Source of the DNA: Palsa-1150 sp036490515
GTDB taxonomy: Bacteria; Myxococcota_A; Polyangia; Polyangiales; Polyangiaceae
DNA length: 64,000 nt
Assembly (NCBI GenBank): GCA_036490515.1
Contig: DASXDU010000004.1
Coordinates: 62,001-126,000 of the forward strand
Direction of reading: 5' to 3'
The number at the start of each line of letters is the position of its first letter. Within the stretch, counting starts at the first letter, position 1. Under the pieces are notes generated by a model, which ran no database searches, was not told where the DNA came from, and saw only the letters and a program-made list of their open reading frames with translations. Position numbers and translations under genes: made by a program. Of this stretch, positions 24,020 through 33,243 are shown piece by piece.

Positions 24020-24925
24020 TCAGTGACCGTTGCCCGTCGGCACCGCTGGCCCTGCGGCCCCGTTGCCCGTCGCGGCAACCCCGCTACCGCCCGTCGCGGG
24101 CGCCGCACTCCCCGCTCCCGTCCCCGCCCCTGCTCCCGTCGGCGGCGCCCCCGCCGCCGTCGTCGTGGGCGCGCCGGCCGCTCCGCCGCTCGCCCCCGCC
24201 TGCCCCTGCGCCGCTGCTCCGCTCTGCAGCATCCCCGGCGCGTTCTTCTGCAGCGTCTTCAGCGCCTTCGCCGTGGCCTTGGCCTGCGGCTTGGTGAGCG
24301 CCCCCGCCGTCTTCGCCTTGGGCTTGCGGGCGAAGAAGGTGGTCACCGGAGCGAGCGCGGTGTCGAGCTCGTTGTCGGTGAGGGCGCGCCGCTGGAGCAG
24401 CGCGTAGAACTGCTGCGCCTGCGAGAGCGACGTGCTCTGCGCCAGGAAGATCACGTCGTCGACGTGCTTCGCGAACGCATGCACGCGGTCCGACAGCGGC
24501 TGCAGCGCCTGCGCCTTGCCCAGCATGCCCATCATGCCGGTCACGTTGAGCGCGGGCGACTCGAGCTGCTGCTGCTGCGCGAGGTTGCCGATCTGTCCGA
24601 CGATCGCCTCGCCTCCTTTCCGGAACTTCAGCGCGTGGCGCTTCTGCGCCGGCGTGAGCGCCGGATCGTTGCCGAGCCCCACCTCGATGTCGTCGAACTG
24701 GGACACGGTCTGCTCGACGAACTGCTCGAGTGCTGCCTGCGGATCCGGCGTGGTCGCCGCCGGCGTGCTCGTCGTCGACGCCGCCGGCGGCGAGGCCGCA
24801 GGCGTCGGCGGGGGAACCGCCTGCTGCGCCGGGGCCGCAGGCGGCGCAGGCACCGCCACGGGCGGCGCCTCGGTCGTGGTGGAACTGCTGGGTGCGATGG
24901 TGCTGCTCTTCTTGATGGTAGGCAT
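24020..24925 (-). CDS. Pro/Ala/Thr-rich protein with a central helical domain
   Basis: This encodes 301 residues. The N-terminal 60 residues are Ser/Thr/Pro/Ala-rich linker. A helical, Gln-rich region spans about 62-225 (FVEQTVSQFDDIEVGLGNDP, QIGNLAQQQQLESPA, RVHAFAKHVDDVIFLAQ). The C-terminal 75 residues are Gly/Ala/Thr low complexity. There is no signal peptide or membrane segment, and the family is unknown. Its upstream region on the minus strand is the 21-bp repeat array at 25110-25592, which may belong to its control region. Confidence 0.6.
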   Translation of the reverse strand: MPTIKKSSTIAPSSSTTTEAPPVAVPAPPAAPAQQAVPPPTPAASPPAASTTSTPAATTPDPQAALEQFVEQTVSQFDDIEVGLGNDPALTPAQKRHALKFRKGGEAIVGQIGNLAQQQQLESPALNVTGMMGMLGKAQALQPLSDRVHAFAKHVDDVIFLAQSTSLSQAQQFYALLQRRALTDNELDTALAPVTTFFARKPKAKTAGALTKPQAKATAKALKTLQKNAPGMLQSGAAAQGQAGASGGAAGAPTTTAAGAPPTGAGAGTGAGSAAPATGGSGVAATGNGAAGPAVPTGNGH

Positions 24926-25655
24926 TTTGGGTGTGTGATCTCTCGATGGTTCGAAACGTGAGGAGGCCCGTGCTCGGCGGGATGCCGTGCCTTTCTGCCC
25001 CTCTCACTCAGTACAAGCGCGATCCCCCTCAAATCCGGTCGGCTCTCGTGTCGATTTCTGCAACGTGCGGGAAGGGTGAGAGATTTCCGGGCAACGTTCC
25101 GCGATCTTGGCCGGGCGTTTCGCGTTTCCGAAGGAACGACTCGACGCGCGAGATGAACCGAGCGTCGTTTCGACCAAACGGTGCGCCGTCGGGACTCGAC
25201 GAGGCGTCGTCGCGACTCGACGAACCGTCGTCTCGGTAGAGCGTTGCGTCGCCGCGAGTCGACGTCGCATCGTGCCGACGGAACGTTTCATCCCCCGGAC
25301 GGAACGTTCTGCCGACGCGATGGAAACCTTCGTGGTCGGAACCGAGCGTTTCATCGTGGCGACGGAACGTTTCGTCGCGGAGACGAAGCCTTCACTCCCC
25401 GCGCCGCATCGTTCCGCTGGAACGACGCGTCGTTCGTCTCCGGCGACGGATCCGTCATCTCGAACGCTGAAACGCTCCTCTCGGACAACGGATCGTTCAC
25501 CTCGGACGACGAAACGCTTCGTGGAACGCATGCGCGGTTCGCCGGGGAGCGCGCGCCGCTGCAGTGAAACGGCGCGTCGTTTGGCTCGGCGCGTGCGCGG
25601 TCGCCCGGAAATCACAGTCGCTGCCCTCGGAATCGCGCACGCTTCACCGGTCTCC
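24926..25655. other. 730-bp non-genic stretch
   Basis: This interval lies between the start of the Pro/Ala-rich gene (24925) and the stop of the sigma-like gene (25656). Bases 25110-25592 hold the 21-bp periodic array described separately. The remaining 184 bp next to the 24925 start have lower GC than the genes and presumably carry the promoter. Open frames across the array in several phases result from its lack of stop codons and look like shadows. Confidence 0.7.
25110..25592. repeat. Degenerate tandem array, about 23 units of 21 bp
   Basis: Read in 21-base steps from 25110, nearly every unit fits ACGGAACGTTTCGTC followed by six weakly conserved bases. The best units are 25278, 25341 and 25362. 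Phase is kept without insertions for about 480 bp, although individual units differ at up to half of the positions. A frame read through it gives heptads of T-E-R-F-x-V-x, with no start or signal supporting translation. Twenty-one bp is two turns of B-DNA, so each unit's GAACGTT core would face the same side of the helix. Confidence 0.8.
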
Positions 25656-26321
25656 CTACGCGACCCAGGCGGCCCGCGGAGGCGGCACCGCGACGGGATG
25701 AACCGGCCCCTCGGGCTCGAGCTGATTGGCGTTGGCCGCCATCGCCGGGCCCGACGCGAGCACCACCAGGACGACGAGCATCCCCGTGATGCCGAGCCGC
25801 GCCAGCCTCGCCTCGAAGAGGTCGCGCATCCGCCGCAGGCGCATCCGCACGCACTCCGCCGTGAGCCCGAGCTCCGCGGCGATCGCCGGGTTCTTCATGC
25901 CCGCCTGCACGCAGTCGAGGATCTCGTCCCCCTTGTCGGGCATCTCGCCGGCGTCGAACTGCGCCTCGAGCTCCCGCAGCATGCGCCGCGCGTCGAGGAG
26001 CTCGGGCAAGTCCCAGGCGGGTTCGACCCCGATGCGCTCCTCGGGCTCCTCGCAGAGCCCCTCGCAGTACTTCCGGTCGGTCTTCGCCTTCTTCTTCTCG
26101 TCGAGGCGCCAGTTTCGCGCGATGGTCACGCAGAGCGCGATCCATTCGTCGATCTCCGCCGGCATCGGCTTGCCGCGCAGGTATTCGAGCGTGCGCGCCT
26201 GCACCTCGGCGACCCCTTCGTCGAGGTCCTGGCTCTTCACGCCGAAGCTGCGCAGCGTGGTCTTGATGGGTCGAACGACGTCTTTGTGATGGATGATGTG
26301 GATGGTCATGGTCACGGGCAC
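25656..26321 (-). CDS. Sigma-70-like factor with a C-terminal membrane helix
   Basis: This encodes 221 residues from a GTG at 26321 with AGGA about ten bases upstream; the ATG at 26309 lacks a ribosome site. Residues 15-90 resemble sigma region 2 (DLDEGVAEVQARTLEYLRG, IDEWIALCVTIARNWRLDEK). Residues 108-175 resemble region 4, with a helix-turn-helix (MKNPAIAAELGLTAECVRMR). A single hydrophobic helix (178-195, ITGMLVVLVVLASGPAMA) and a short Pro-rich tail end the protein. Helix-last topology is unusual for an ECF factor and suggests membrane sequestration. It has no adjacent anti-sigma gene. Confidence 0.7.
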   Translation of the reverse strand: MPVTMTIHIIHHKDVVRPIKTTLRSFGVKSQDLDEGVAEVQARTLEYLRGKPMPAEIDEWIALCVTIARNWRLDEKKKAKTDRKYCEGLCEEPEERIGVEPAWDLPELLDARRMLRELEAQFDAGEMPDKGDEILDCVQAGMKNPAIAAELGLTAECVRMRLRRMRDLFEARLARLGITGMLVVLVVLASGPAMAANANQLEPEGPVHPVAVPPPRAAWVA

Positions 26322-26528
26322 ACGTTTCCTGTCGTGGGGCCGTCGGGCCCCGAGGCTCGGCTTCGGGTGGACCGGTGGCGTGCGTCGCCGGAGCGACGCG
26401 CGGTCACCGGTGAGCCGGGGCGCCTGGCCGACCCTCGCGAGGCCCGGCGGTGGGATTCACACCGCCGGGCCGGCGACTGCCGGGTGACTCGTCCGTCTCT
26501 CTAGAGAGAGGTAGCGAGGGGCCGTTTT

Positions 26529-26548
26529 GCAGGACGGAATCGTCCTGC
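26529..26548. promoter_or_regulatory. Perfect inverted repeat, GCAGGACG-N4-CGTCCTGC
   Basis: Two 8-bp arms around GAAT lie 207 bp upstream of the GTG of the membrane sigma-like gene and 244 bp upstream of the divergent lipoprotein gene. The symmetry fits a dimeric regulator site. It is not followed by a T-tract, which makes a terminator less likely. Confidence 0.45.
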
Positions 26549-26718
26549 GGATGTCGATTTCGGAGCCGGCGGGGCGCGGACCGGACCGACGGTCAATGAT
26601 TGCGCGAGGTTAGGCGGTCCATTCCGTCGCTTCCGCCGATGCCGTCGCCAACGCGCCAAACGTTTTCGTCTGCGCGCCAGCCGGGGATCACGCCCCGGGC
26701 GACGTCGTAGGAGCCTCC

Positions 26719-26779
26719 GTCACCCGCCACCCGCCACCCGTCACCGCTACCGCTACCCGCCACCCGCCACCCGCTACCC
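26719..26779. repeat. Tandem repeat of GYYACC(C) units abutting a ribosome binding site
   Basis: Nine units of 6-7 bp (GTCACCC, GCCACCC, GCTACC and variants) end exactly where the GGAGGAAG ribosome site (26780-26787) of the lipoprotein gene at 26793 begins. Unit-number changes would alter promoter-to-RBS spacing. Confidence 0.85.
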
Positions 26780-26792
26780 GGAGGAAGACGTC

Positions 26793-27815
26793 ATGCTCGC
26801 TCGCTGCACGCTCGCTCGAACCCTCGGAGGGACCCTCGCCGCGCTCGCCCTCACGGCGTCCGTCTCGGGGTGCCAGATCCACGTCGGCGAGCGGACGGGC
26901 GAGACCGCCGGATACGGGCCGCGCGCGCCGACCGATCCGGCGCACACCGACTGGGCGAAGAAGCAGGCGGCGTTCGACGCGACCTTCGCCGAGGAGATCG
27001 GCGCGTTCCACGCCATGGAGGCGGACCTGAAGAACGCGGAGACGGCCGACCTGACGCTCGCGGACACGGCGGACGCGCTGCGCGCGCGCTTCGTCCGGCG
27101 GTGCATCGCCGAGTCGGGCTGGTCGACCGACGCGTGCTGGGACGCGACCTTCGTGCGGGACATCACCGAGGGGCTCGCGCGCCTCCGGCTGCGGCAGGGC
27201 GCCATGCTGGCGGCGGCCGAGGAGGCCTATGCCCTCGACAGCCGCCCGGACCTGCGGCCGACCGACATGAAGATCTGGCGCGCGCACGGGCTGACGTGCG
27301 GCATCGACATCCTCGCGAACCGCCCCTGCCAGCCGCCGCCCAGGAAGGACCTCCCCGTCGATCTCTACAAGCTCACGCACTCGTCGCCGAGCCACGACGG
27401 TCCGGTGGAGTGGCAGAGCGACATCACGTCGATGCGGAAGACGGCCGCCGGCGCCGTCTTCACGTTCCGGCCGTTCCTCGCCTCCGCGACCGAGGGGAGG
27501 AGCTGCGGCGATCTCGAGTGGCAGCGCGACCACGCCGGCAACGACCGCCTCGTGCGCCCCTGCAAGACGGAGCACTACGGCGCCATCTCCGAGTACTACC
27601 CGCCGGCCGTCGTCCCCGCGTCGGAGCTCGGCGACTTCACGCTCACGAAGACGACGAGCGCCATGGTCGTGTACGTCCCGCGCGGCGCGCACGGCGGGCA
27701 CCTCTTCGCGACGTGGAGGGACACCGGCAAGGTGACCGACCGCGGCTTCAAGGTGATGCAGCCGCTGACCTTCCGCGGCACGCCGGAGCACGACGCGAAG
27801 CCGGGGTACCCGTGA
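26793..27815 (+). CDS. Lipoprotein of unknown function
   Basis: This encodes 340 residues. The signal (LARTLGGTLAALALTASVSG, then CQIHVGERTG) has a lipobox Cys at residue 27. The N-terminal half of the mature protein is helical and acidic (DATFAEEIGAFHAMEADLKN). Scattered cysteines (CIAESGWSTDACW, LTCGIDILANRPCQ, SCGDLEW, RPCKTEHY) could pair in the periplasm. The family is not recognised. Expression starts from an RBS directly next to the short tandem repeat. Confidence 0.65.
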   Translation: MLARCTLARTLGGTLAALALTASVSGCQIHVGERTGETAGYGPRAPTDPAHTDWAKKQAAFDATFAEEIGAFHAMEADLKNAETADLTLADTADALRARFVRRCIAESGWSTDACWDATFVRDITEGLARLRLRQGAMLAAAEEAYALDSRPDLRPTDMKIWRAHGLTCGIDILANRPCQPPPRKDLPVDLYKLTHSSPSHDGPVEWQSDITSMRKTAAGAVFTFRPFLASATEGRSCGDLEWQRDHAGNDRLVRPCKTEHYGAISEYYPPAVVPASELGDFTLTKTTSAMVVYVPRGAHGGHLFATWRDTGKVTDRGFKVMQPLTFRGTPEHDAKPGYP

Positions 27816-27866
27816 GGGAGCGCCCTCGGCGTCGGGCCGGCGCCGAGGCCCTCGGGCTGCGCGGCG

Positions 27867-28394
27867 TCATGGCGCGCGCCGCACGTACCGTCGCGCGGGC
27901 GCGCCGACGTGCTCCATGTCGCCGTCGTGCGTCATCCCGATCCGCTCCGCGACGCGGACGGACGCCGCGTTCTTCGGGCGGATGATCGCGGTCACGCACG
28001 GCTCGCGGCGCACCTCGAAGGCGTAGCGGACGGCCTCGGCGGCGGCCTCGCTGGCGATGCCCCTTCCCCAGTACGGACGCAGGACGTTCCAGCCGATCTC
28101 GAGCTCGGGCCGCCCCTCGCGCACGAACGCCCCCACGGTGCCGACGAACGTCGCGGCGTCGCGATCGCGGAGCTCGATCGCCCACCACCCCGTGCCGTCG
28201 ATCATCCACGCGCCGGCGTGGGCGGCGAAGATGCGCCACGCGGTGCGGCGCTCCTGGACCTCGGAGAACTCCATGGCGACGGGATCTGCGAGGAACGCCG
28301 CGAACGCGTCGAAGTCGCCGCGCCGGACCTCCCGGAGCAGGAGCCGTGCGGTGCGGAGGCGCGGCACGGAGACGGGAGGCGAGTGGTCCTGCAT
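27867..28394 (-). CDS. GNAT N-acetyltransferase, RimJ/RimL type
   Basis: This encodes 175 residues from the ATG at 28394. The start of the domain (LRTARLLLREVRRGDFDAF), a central ELEIGWNVLRPYWGRGIASE segment (acetyl-CoA-binding Q/R-x-x-G-x-G/A equivalent) and RPKNAASVRVAERIGM are characteristic of RimJ/RimL-like acetyltransferases. These acetylate the N-terminal or side-chain amines of proteins or small molecules, and the target is unknown. Its start is only 22 bp from the divergent Uma2 gene. Confidence 0.85.
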   Translation of the reverse strand: MQDHSPPVSVPRLRTARLLLREVRRGDFDAFAAFLADPVAMEFSEVQERRTAWRIFAAHAGAWMIDGTGWWAIELRDRDAATFVGTVGAFVREGRPELEIGWNVLRPYWGRGIASEAAAEAVRYAFEVRREPCVTAIIRPKNAASVRVAERIGMTHDGDMEHVGAPARRYVRRAP

Positions 28395-28416
28395 GCCGCG
28401 CCATCGTACCCTCCCC

Positions 28417-28983
28417 ATGATGCCCGCGGTCCACAAGGCCACGTACGCCGACTACCTCGCCCTCGAAGAGGCGAGCCTCGACACGAAGCACGAGTTCATC
28501 GACGGCGAGATCACGGCCATGGCGGGCGGAACGCCGGACCATGGCGCGCTGGCGCTCGCGTTCGCGCGGGTGCTCGGCAACGCGCTCGGCGACCGGCCGT
28601 ACCGCATCTACTCGTCGGACGTCCGCGTGCGCGTGCGCGCCACCGGGATGACCGCGTATCCCGACCTCAGCGTCGTCTGCGGGCGGCTCGAGACGGATCC
28701 CGAAGACTCGAAGGCCATTGCGAACCCCGTCGTCCTCGTCGAGGTTCTCTCCGACTCGACCGAGGCGCGCGACCGCGGCGTGAAGGCGGCGCACTACCGG
28801 CACCTCGCGAGCCTGCGGGAGTATGTCCTCGTCGCGCAGCACGAGCGCCGCATCGAGGTTCACCGCCGGAACGAGGCGGGCCGGTGGGAGCTCTTCGAGT
28901 ACGAAGCGGGGCAGCGCGCGGAGCTCGCGTCGATCGGGTGCGTCGTCCCGGTCGACGACGTGTACCGCGACCCGCTAGCGTAG
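28417..28983 (+). CDS. Uma2 family (DUF820) PD-(D/E)XK endonuclease-fold protein
   Basis: This encodes 188 residues; two adjacent ATG codons (28417, 28420) are possible starts. The family pattern is complete: YLALEEASLDTKHEFIDGEI, MTAYPDLSVVCGR, NPVVLVEVLSDSTEARDRG, KAAHYRHLASLREYVLVAQ and VHRRNEAGRW. The P-D and V-E-V-x-S positions correspond to the nuclease catalytic residues. Uma2 proteins are greatly expanded in cyanobacteria, Actinobacteria and myxobacteria, and their role is undetermined. Confidence 0.85.
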   Translation: MMPAVHKATYADYLALEEASLDTKHEFIDGEITAMAGGTPDHGALALAFARVLGNALGDRPYRIYSSDVRVRVRATGMTAYPDLSVVCGRLETDPEDSKAIANPVVLVEVLSDSTEARDRGVKAAHYRHLASLREYVLVAQHERRIEVHRRNEAGRWELFEYEAGQRAELASIGCVVPVDDVYRDPLA

Positions 28984-28994
28984 AGTGGCCCGCC

Positions 28995-29438
28995 ATGAAG
29001 CTCCCCATGGACGGCGGCTGCCGGTGCGATCGCGTCCGCATCCGCGTGACCAAGGCCCCGATGCTCACGACGGCCTGCCACTGCAGCGGATGCCAGAGGA
29101 TGTCGTCGAGCGCGTTCTCGCTGAGCGCGCTCTTCCCGGCCGACGCCTTCGAGGTCCCGAAGGGCGAGGTGGTGATCGGAGGGCTGCACGGCGCGGAGCT
29201 CCATCACATGTTCTGCGCGCACTGCATGACCTGGATGTTCACGCGCATCGGCTTCCTGCCCCACGTCGTGAACGTCCGCGCGACGATGCTCGACGACCAC
29301 GTATGGTTCGCGCCCTTCGCCGAGACCTACACGAAGGCGAAGCTCCCCTGGGCCACGACGGGCGCCGCGCACTCCTTCGAAGAGTTCCCCGCCCCCGAGC
29401 GGTGGGCGGAGCTGATGAAGGAGTTCGCGTCGCGGTAG
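28995..29438 (+). CDS. GFA family (CENP-V/formaldehyde-activating-like) zinc protein
   Basis: This encodes 147 residues with the Cys pairs expected for this zinc fold: GGCRCDRVRI, TACHCSGCQRMS and MFCAHCMTWMFTRIG. In the family one zinc site is structural and one catalytic, although most members have no proven glutathione-formaldehyde activity. It starts 11 bp after the Uma2 gene and is probably co-transcribed with it. Confidence 0.85.
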   Translation: MKLPMDGGCRCDRVRIRVTKAPMLTTACHCSGCQRMSSSAFSLSALFPADAFEVPKGEVVIGGLHGAELHHMFCAHCMTWMFTRIGFLPHVVNVRATMLDDHVWFAPFAETYTKAKLPWATTGAAHSFEEFPAPERWAELMKEFASR

Positions 29439-29453
29439 GGGTGCCAGCGGCGC

Positions 29454-29893
29454 TCACCCGCCGCAGACGCCCTCGGAGCACGACCACTGGTCGGTCTCCG
29501 GCGCGAAGGCGCAGTAGGGGCTCGTGTTCGGGGCGTTCGGCGTCGCCGCGCCGCAGTCGCCGTCGGCGTAGCAGGCGTCGCCGGGAGCGTGGCATCCGTA
29601 CGCGCCGACGCCGCGGGGCGCCCCCCGGCGTCGCCCTCGCAGACGGCTACGTTGCTGCACTCCACTCCGCCGTCGGAGTGCGGCGCGCACGCGGCGGCTG
29701 CGGGGCGGTGCTGCGCGGGGACGATGCACGGGCCGCTGCGAGCGTCCGGCGCCGTCGCGTCGCGGCCTCCGGTCCCGCCGGCATCGGGCGAAGGGGTCGA
29801 AGCGTCGGCCAGTCCCCCGGCCAGGGGCGTCACGTGCCCGCCGCACGCACCCGCGCCCGTGAGAACGAACAGCACGGAAAGAAGGGCGCGCAC
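29454..29893 (-). pseudogene. Frameshifted Cys-rich lipoprotein gene
   Basis: The N-terminal part from the ATG at 29893 is a good lipoprotein (MRALLSVLFVLTGAGACGGH) followed by an Asp/Ala linker and ECSNVAVCEGDAGG. The expected C-terminal part is in another frame: GVGAYGCHAPGDACYADGDC ... DQWSCSEGVCGG, ending at 29454. The switch falls at a run of six C on the plus strand (29621-29626), so a one- or two-base indel there would restore a protein of about 147 residues. Either a sequencing error or a real inactivation could cause this. Confidence 0.6.
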
Positions 29894-29940
29894 CGGCTCG
29901 TGGTAGCACCCACGGCCGCCCCTGCTACCCTGGCCGCGCC

Positions 29941-30548
29941 GTGGGGGCCACCGCCATTCCCGCCTCGAACGATCCCCCCGGGCGCGACCTCGTGTCGCGC
30001 GAGGAGCTCGTGCTGATCATCGGGCGCGACGCCGGCCTTCGCGACGCCCTCCTCGGCTGGGCCATGAGCCACACACGCGACCCGCCGAACGCCGAGGACC
30101 TCTTCCAGCACACCATCGAGCATGCGCTCGACCCGAAGAACGCCGCCTGGGACCGCGCCCATTACGCGACCGCCGGCGCGTTTCTCGGGAGCGTGATGAA
30201 CGGCCTCGCGCGCAACCGCCTCCGCTCCCCGTACAGGGCGCGCCGCGAGGACCTCGACGAGACGAAGGCAGCGCACGTCGCGGCGCCCGAGGCCGATCCC
30301 GAGCGCCAGCTCCGGATGGCGCGCGACGAGCGCAAGCGCATCGACATGGAGGAGGACCTGCGCGCGCGCATCGCCGGCAAGACGATCCCGCTCGGCGTGC
30401 TCGACTGGTCGGCCCGGGGCGCCAAGGGCAACAGGGAGCTGGCCGACAGGATCGGCTGCACGATCCCGCAGGTGGTGGCGGCCAAGCAGCTCCTGCGCGA
30501 GCAGGGGGCCATCGTGAAGGCCAAGCGCGCGAGCGAGCCGGGGGCCGC

Positions 30549-30552
<4 letters not shown>
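29941..30552 (+). CDS. Sigma-70-like (ECF) factor
   Basis: This encodes 203 residues from a GTG at 29941. A region 2-like helix set (LRDALLGWAMSHTRDPPNAE, DLFQHTIEHAL, AFLGSVMNGLARNRLRSPYR) is followed by a region 4-like helix-turn-helix (GNRELADRIGCTIPQVVAAK). The sequence is divergent from standard ECF factors, and the basic stretch RSPYRARRED replaces the usual linker. Its stop overlaps the start of the next gene as ATGA, copying the sigma/anti-sigma layout at 3909-4502. Confidence 0.7.
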
Positions 30553-31571
<1,019 letters not shown>

Positions 31572-31578
31572 CCGTCCG

Positions 31579-32559
<981 letters not shown>

Positions 32560-32631
32560 GCTCGTCGTCACCCAGCGGTCTGATGTACGGTCGCGATGGC
32601 GCGGCGCGCGAGCGGCCCCTACGCTGCTCGC

Positions 32632-33234
32632 ATGGTCAATCCGTCGCTCGCGCAGGCGCAGTTCGGCCCTCACTTCCACGCATGCGCGTTCGTCATGGGG
32701 CCGGACGAGGAGCGCGAGGTCATCGATCCCTTCCTCGTCGAGGGCATGGCCCGCGGGCACAAGGCCGTCTACATCGTCGACCCGAAGGAGCGCGCGAGCC
32801 ACGAGGCGCGCCTCCGCGCGTCGGCGCCGTCGGCGGACGTGCTCGAGGTGACGACCTGGGACGAGGCGCACCTCAAGGGAGGCTCCTTCGATCAGGACCG
32901 GATGATGAAGGGCCTCGACGAGATGATGCGCGAGCACGCCGCCGGGGGCCGGCCGCCGATGCGGGTCGTCGGCCAGATGGGGTGGATCGCGTCGAACCCG
33001 CCGGGCATCGACCAGCTCGTCGAGTACGAGGCCACCGTCAACGAGGTCCTCAACCGGGGCAAGACGCCGACGGTGTGCGTGTATGATGCTCGCCGCTTGA
33101 CCGGCGGAATGATGATGGACCTGCTGCGCGCGCATCCGCTCACCGTGATGAACGGCAAGCTCCACGAGAACCCCTTCTACACGCCGCCCGCCGAGATGCT
33201 CCGCGAGCTTCGCCGGCGGCACGCGGCGAGCTGA
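32632..33234 (+). CDS. MEDS-domain sensory protein
   Basis: This encodes 200 residues from the ATG at 32632 (MVNPSLAQAQFGPHFHACAF). Features are the FHACAFVMGPDEEREVIDPF start, ARGHKAVYIVDPKER, MMKGLDEMMREHAAGG and TVCVYDARRLTGGMMMDLLR. This is the pattern of MEDS (methanogen/methylotroph, DcmR-type) sensory domains, which have a RecA/KaiC-like fold. Here the domain is stand-alone rather than fused to an output domain. It ends 9 bp before a hybrid histidine kinase gene, so the two probably signal together. Confidence 0.8.
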   Translation: MVNPSLAQAQFGPHFHACAFVMGPDEEREVIDPFLVEGMARGHKAVYIVDPKERASHEARLRASAPSADVLEVTTWDEAHLKGGSFDQDRMMKGLDEMMREHAAGGRPPMRVVGQMGWIASNPPGIDQLVEYEATVNEVLNRGKTPTVCVYDARRLTGGMMMDLLRAHPLTVMNGKLHENPFYTPPAEMLRELRRRHAAS

Positions 33235-33243
33235 CGCACGCGC

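Larger units (their letters stand above)
26322..26792. other. 471-bp intergenic region between divergent genes
   Basis: This is the shared upstream region of the membrane sigma-like gene (minus, from 26321) and a lipoprotein gene (plus, from 26793). It contains a perfect 8-bp-arm inverted repeat (26529-26548), a short CTCTCTAGAGAG palindrome near 26500, and a 6-7 bp tandem repeat (26719-26779). No coding sequence is apparent. Confidence 0.7.

Noticed and set aside
25110..25592. CRISPR or coding interpretation of the 21-bp array
   Set aside because: Units are degenerate and contiguous without spacers; open frames exist on both strands but none has a ribosome site, signal or family match.
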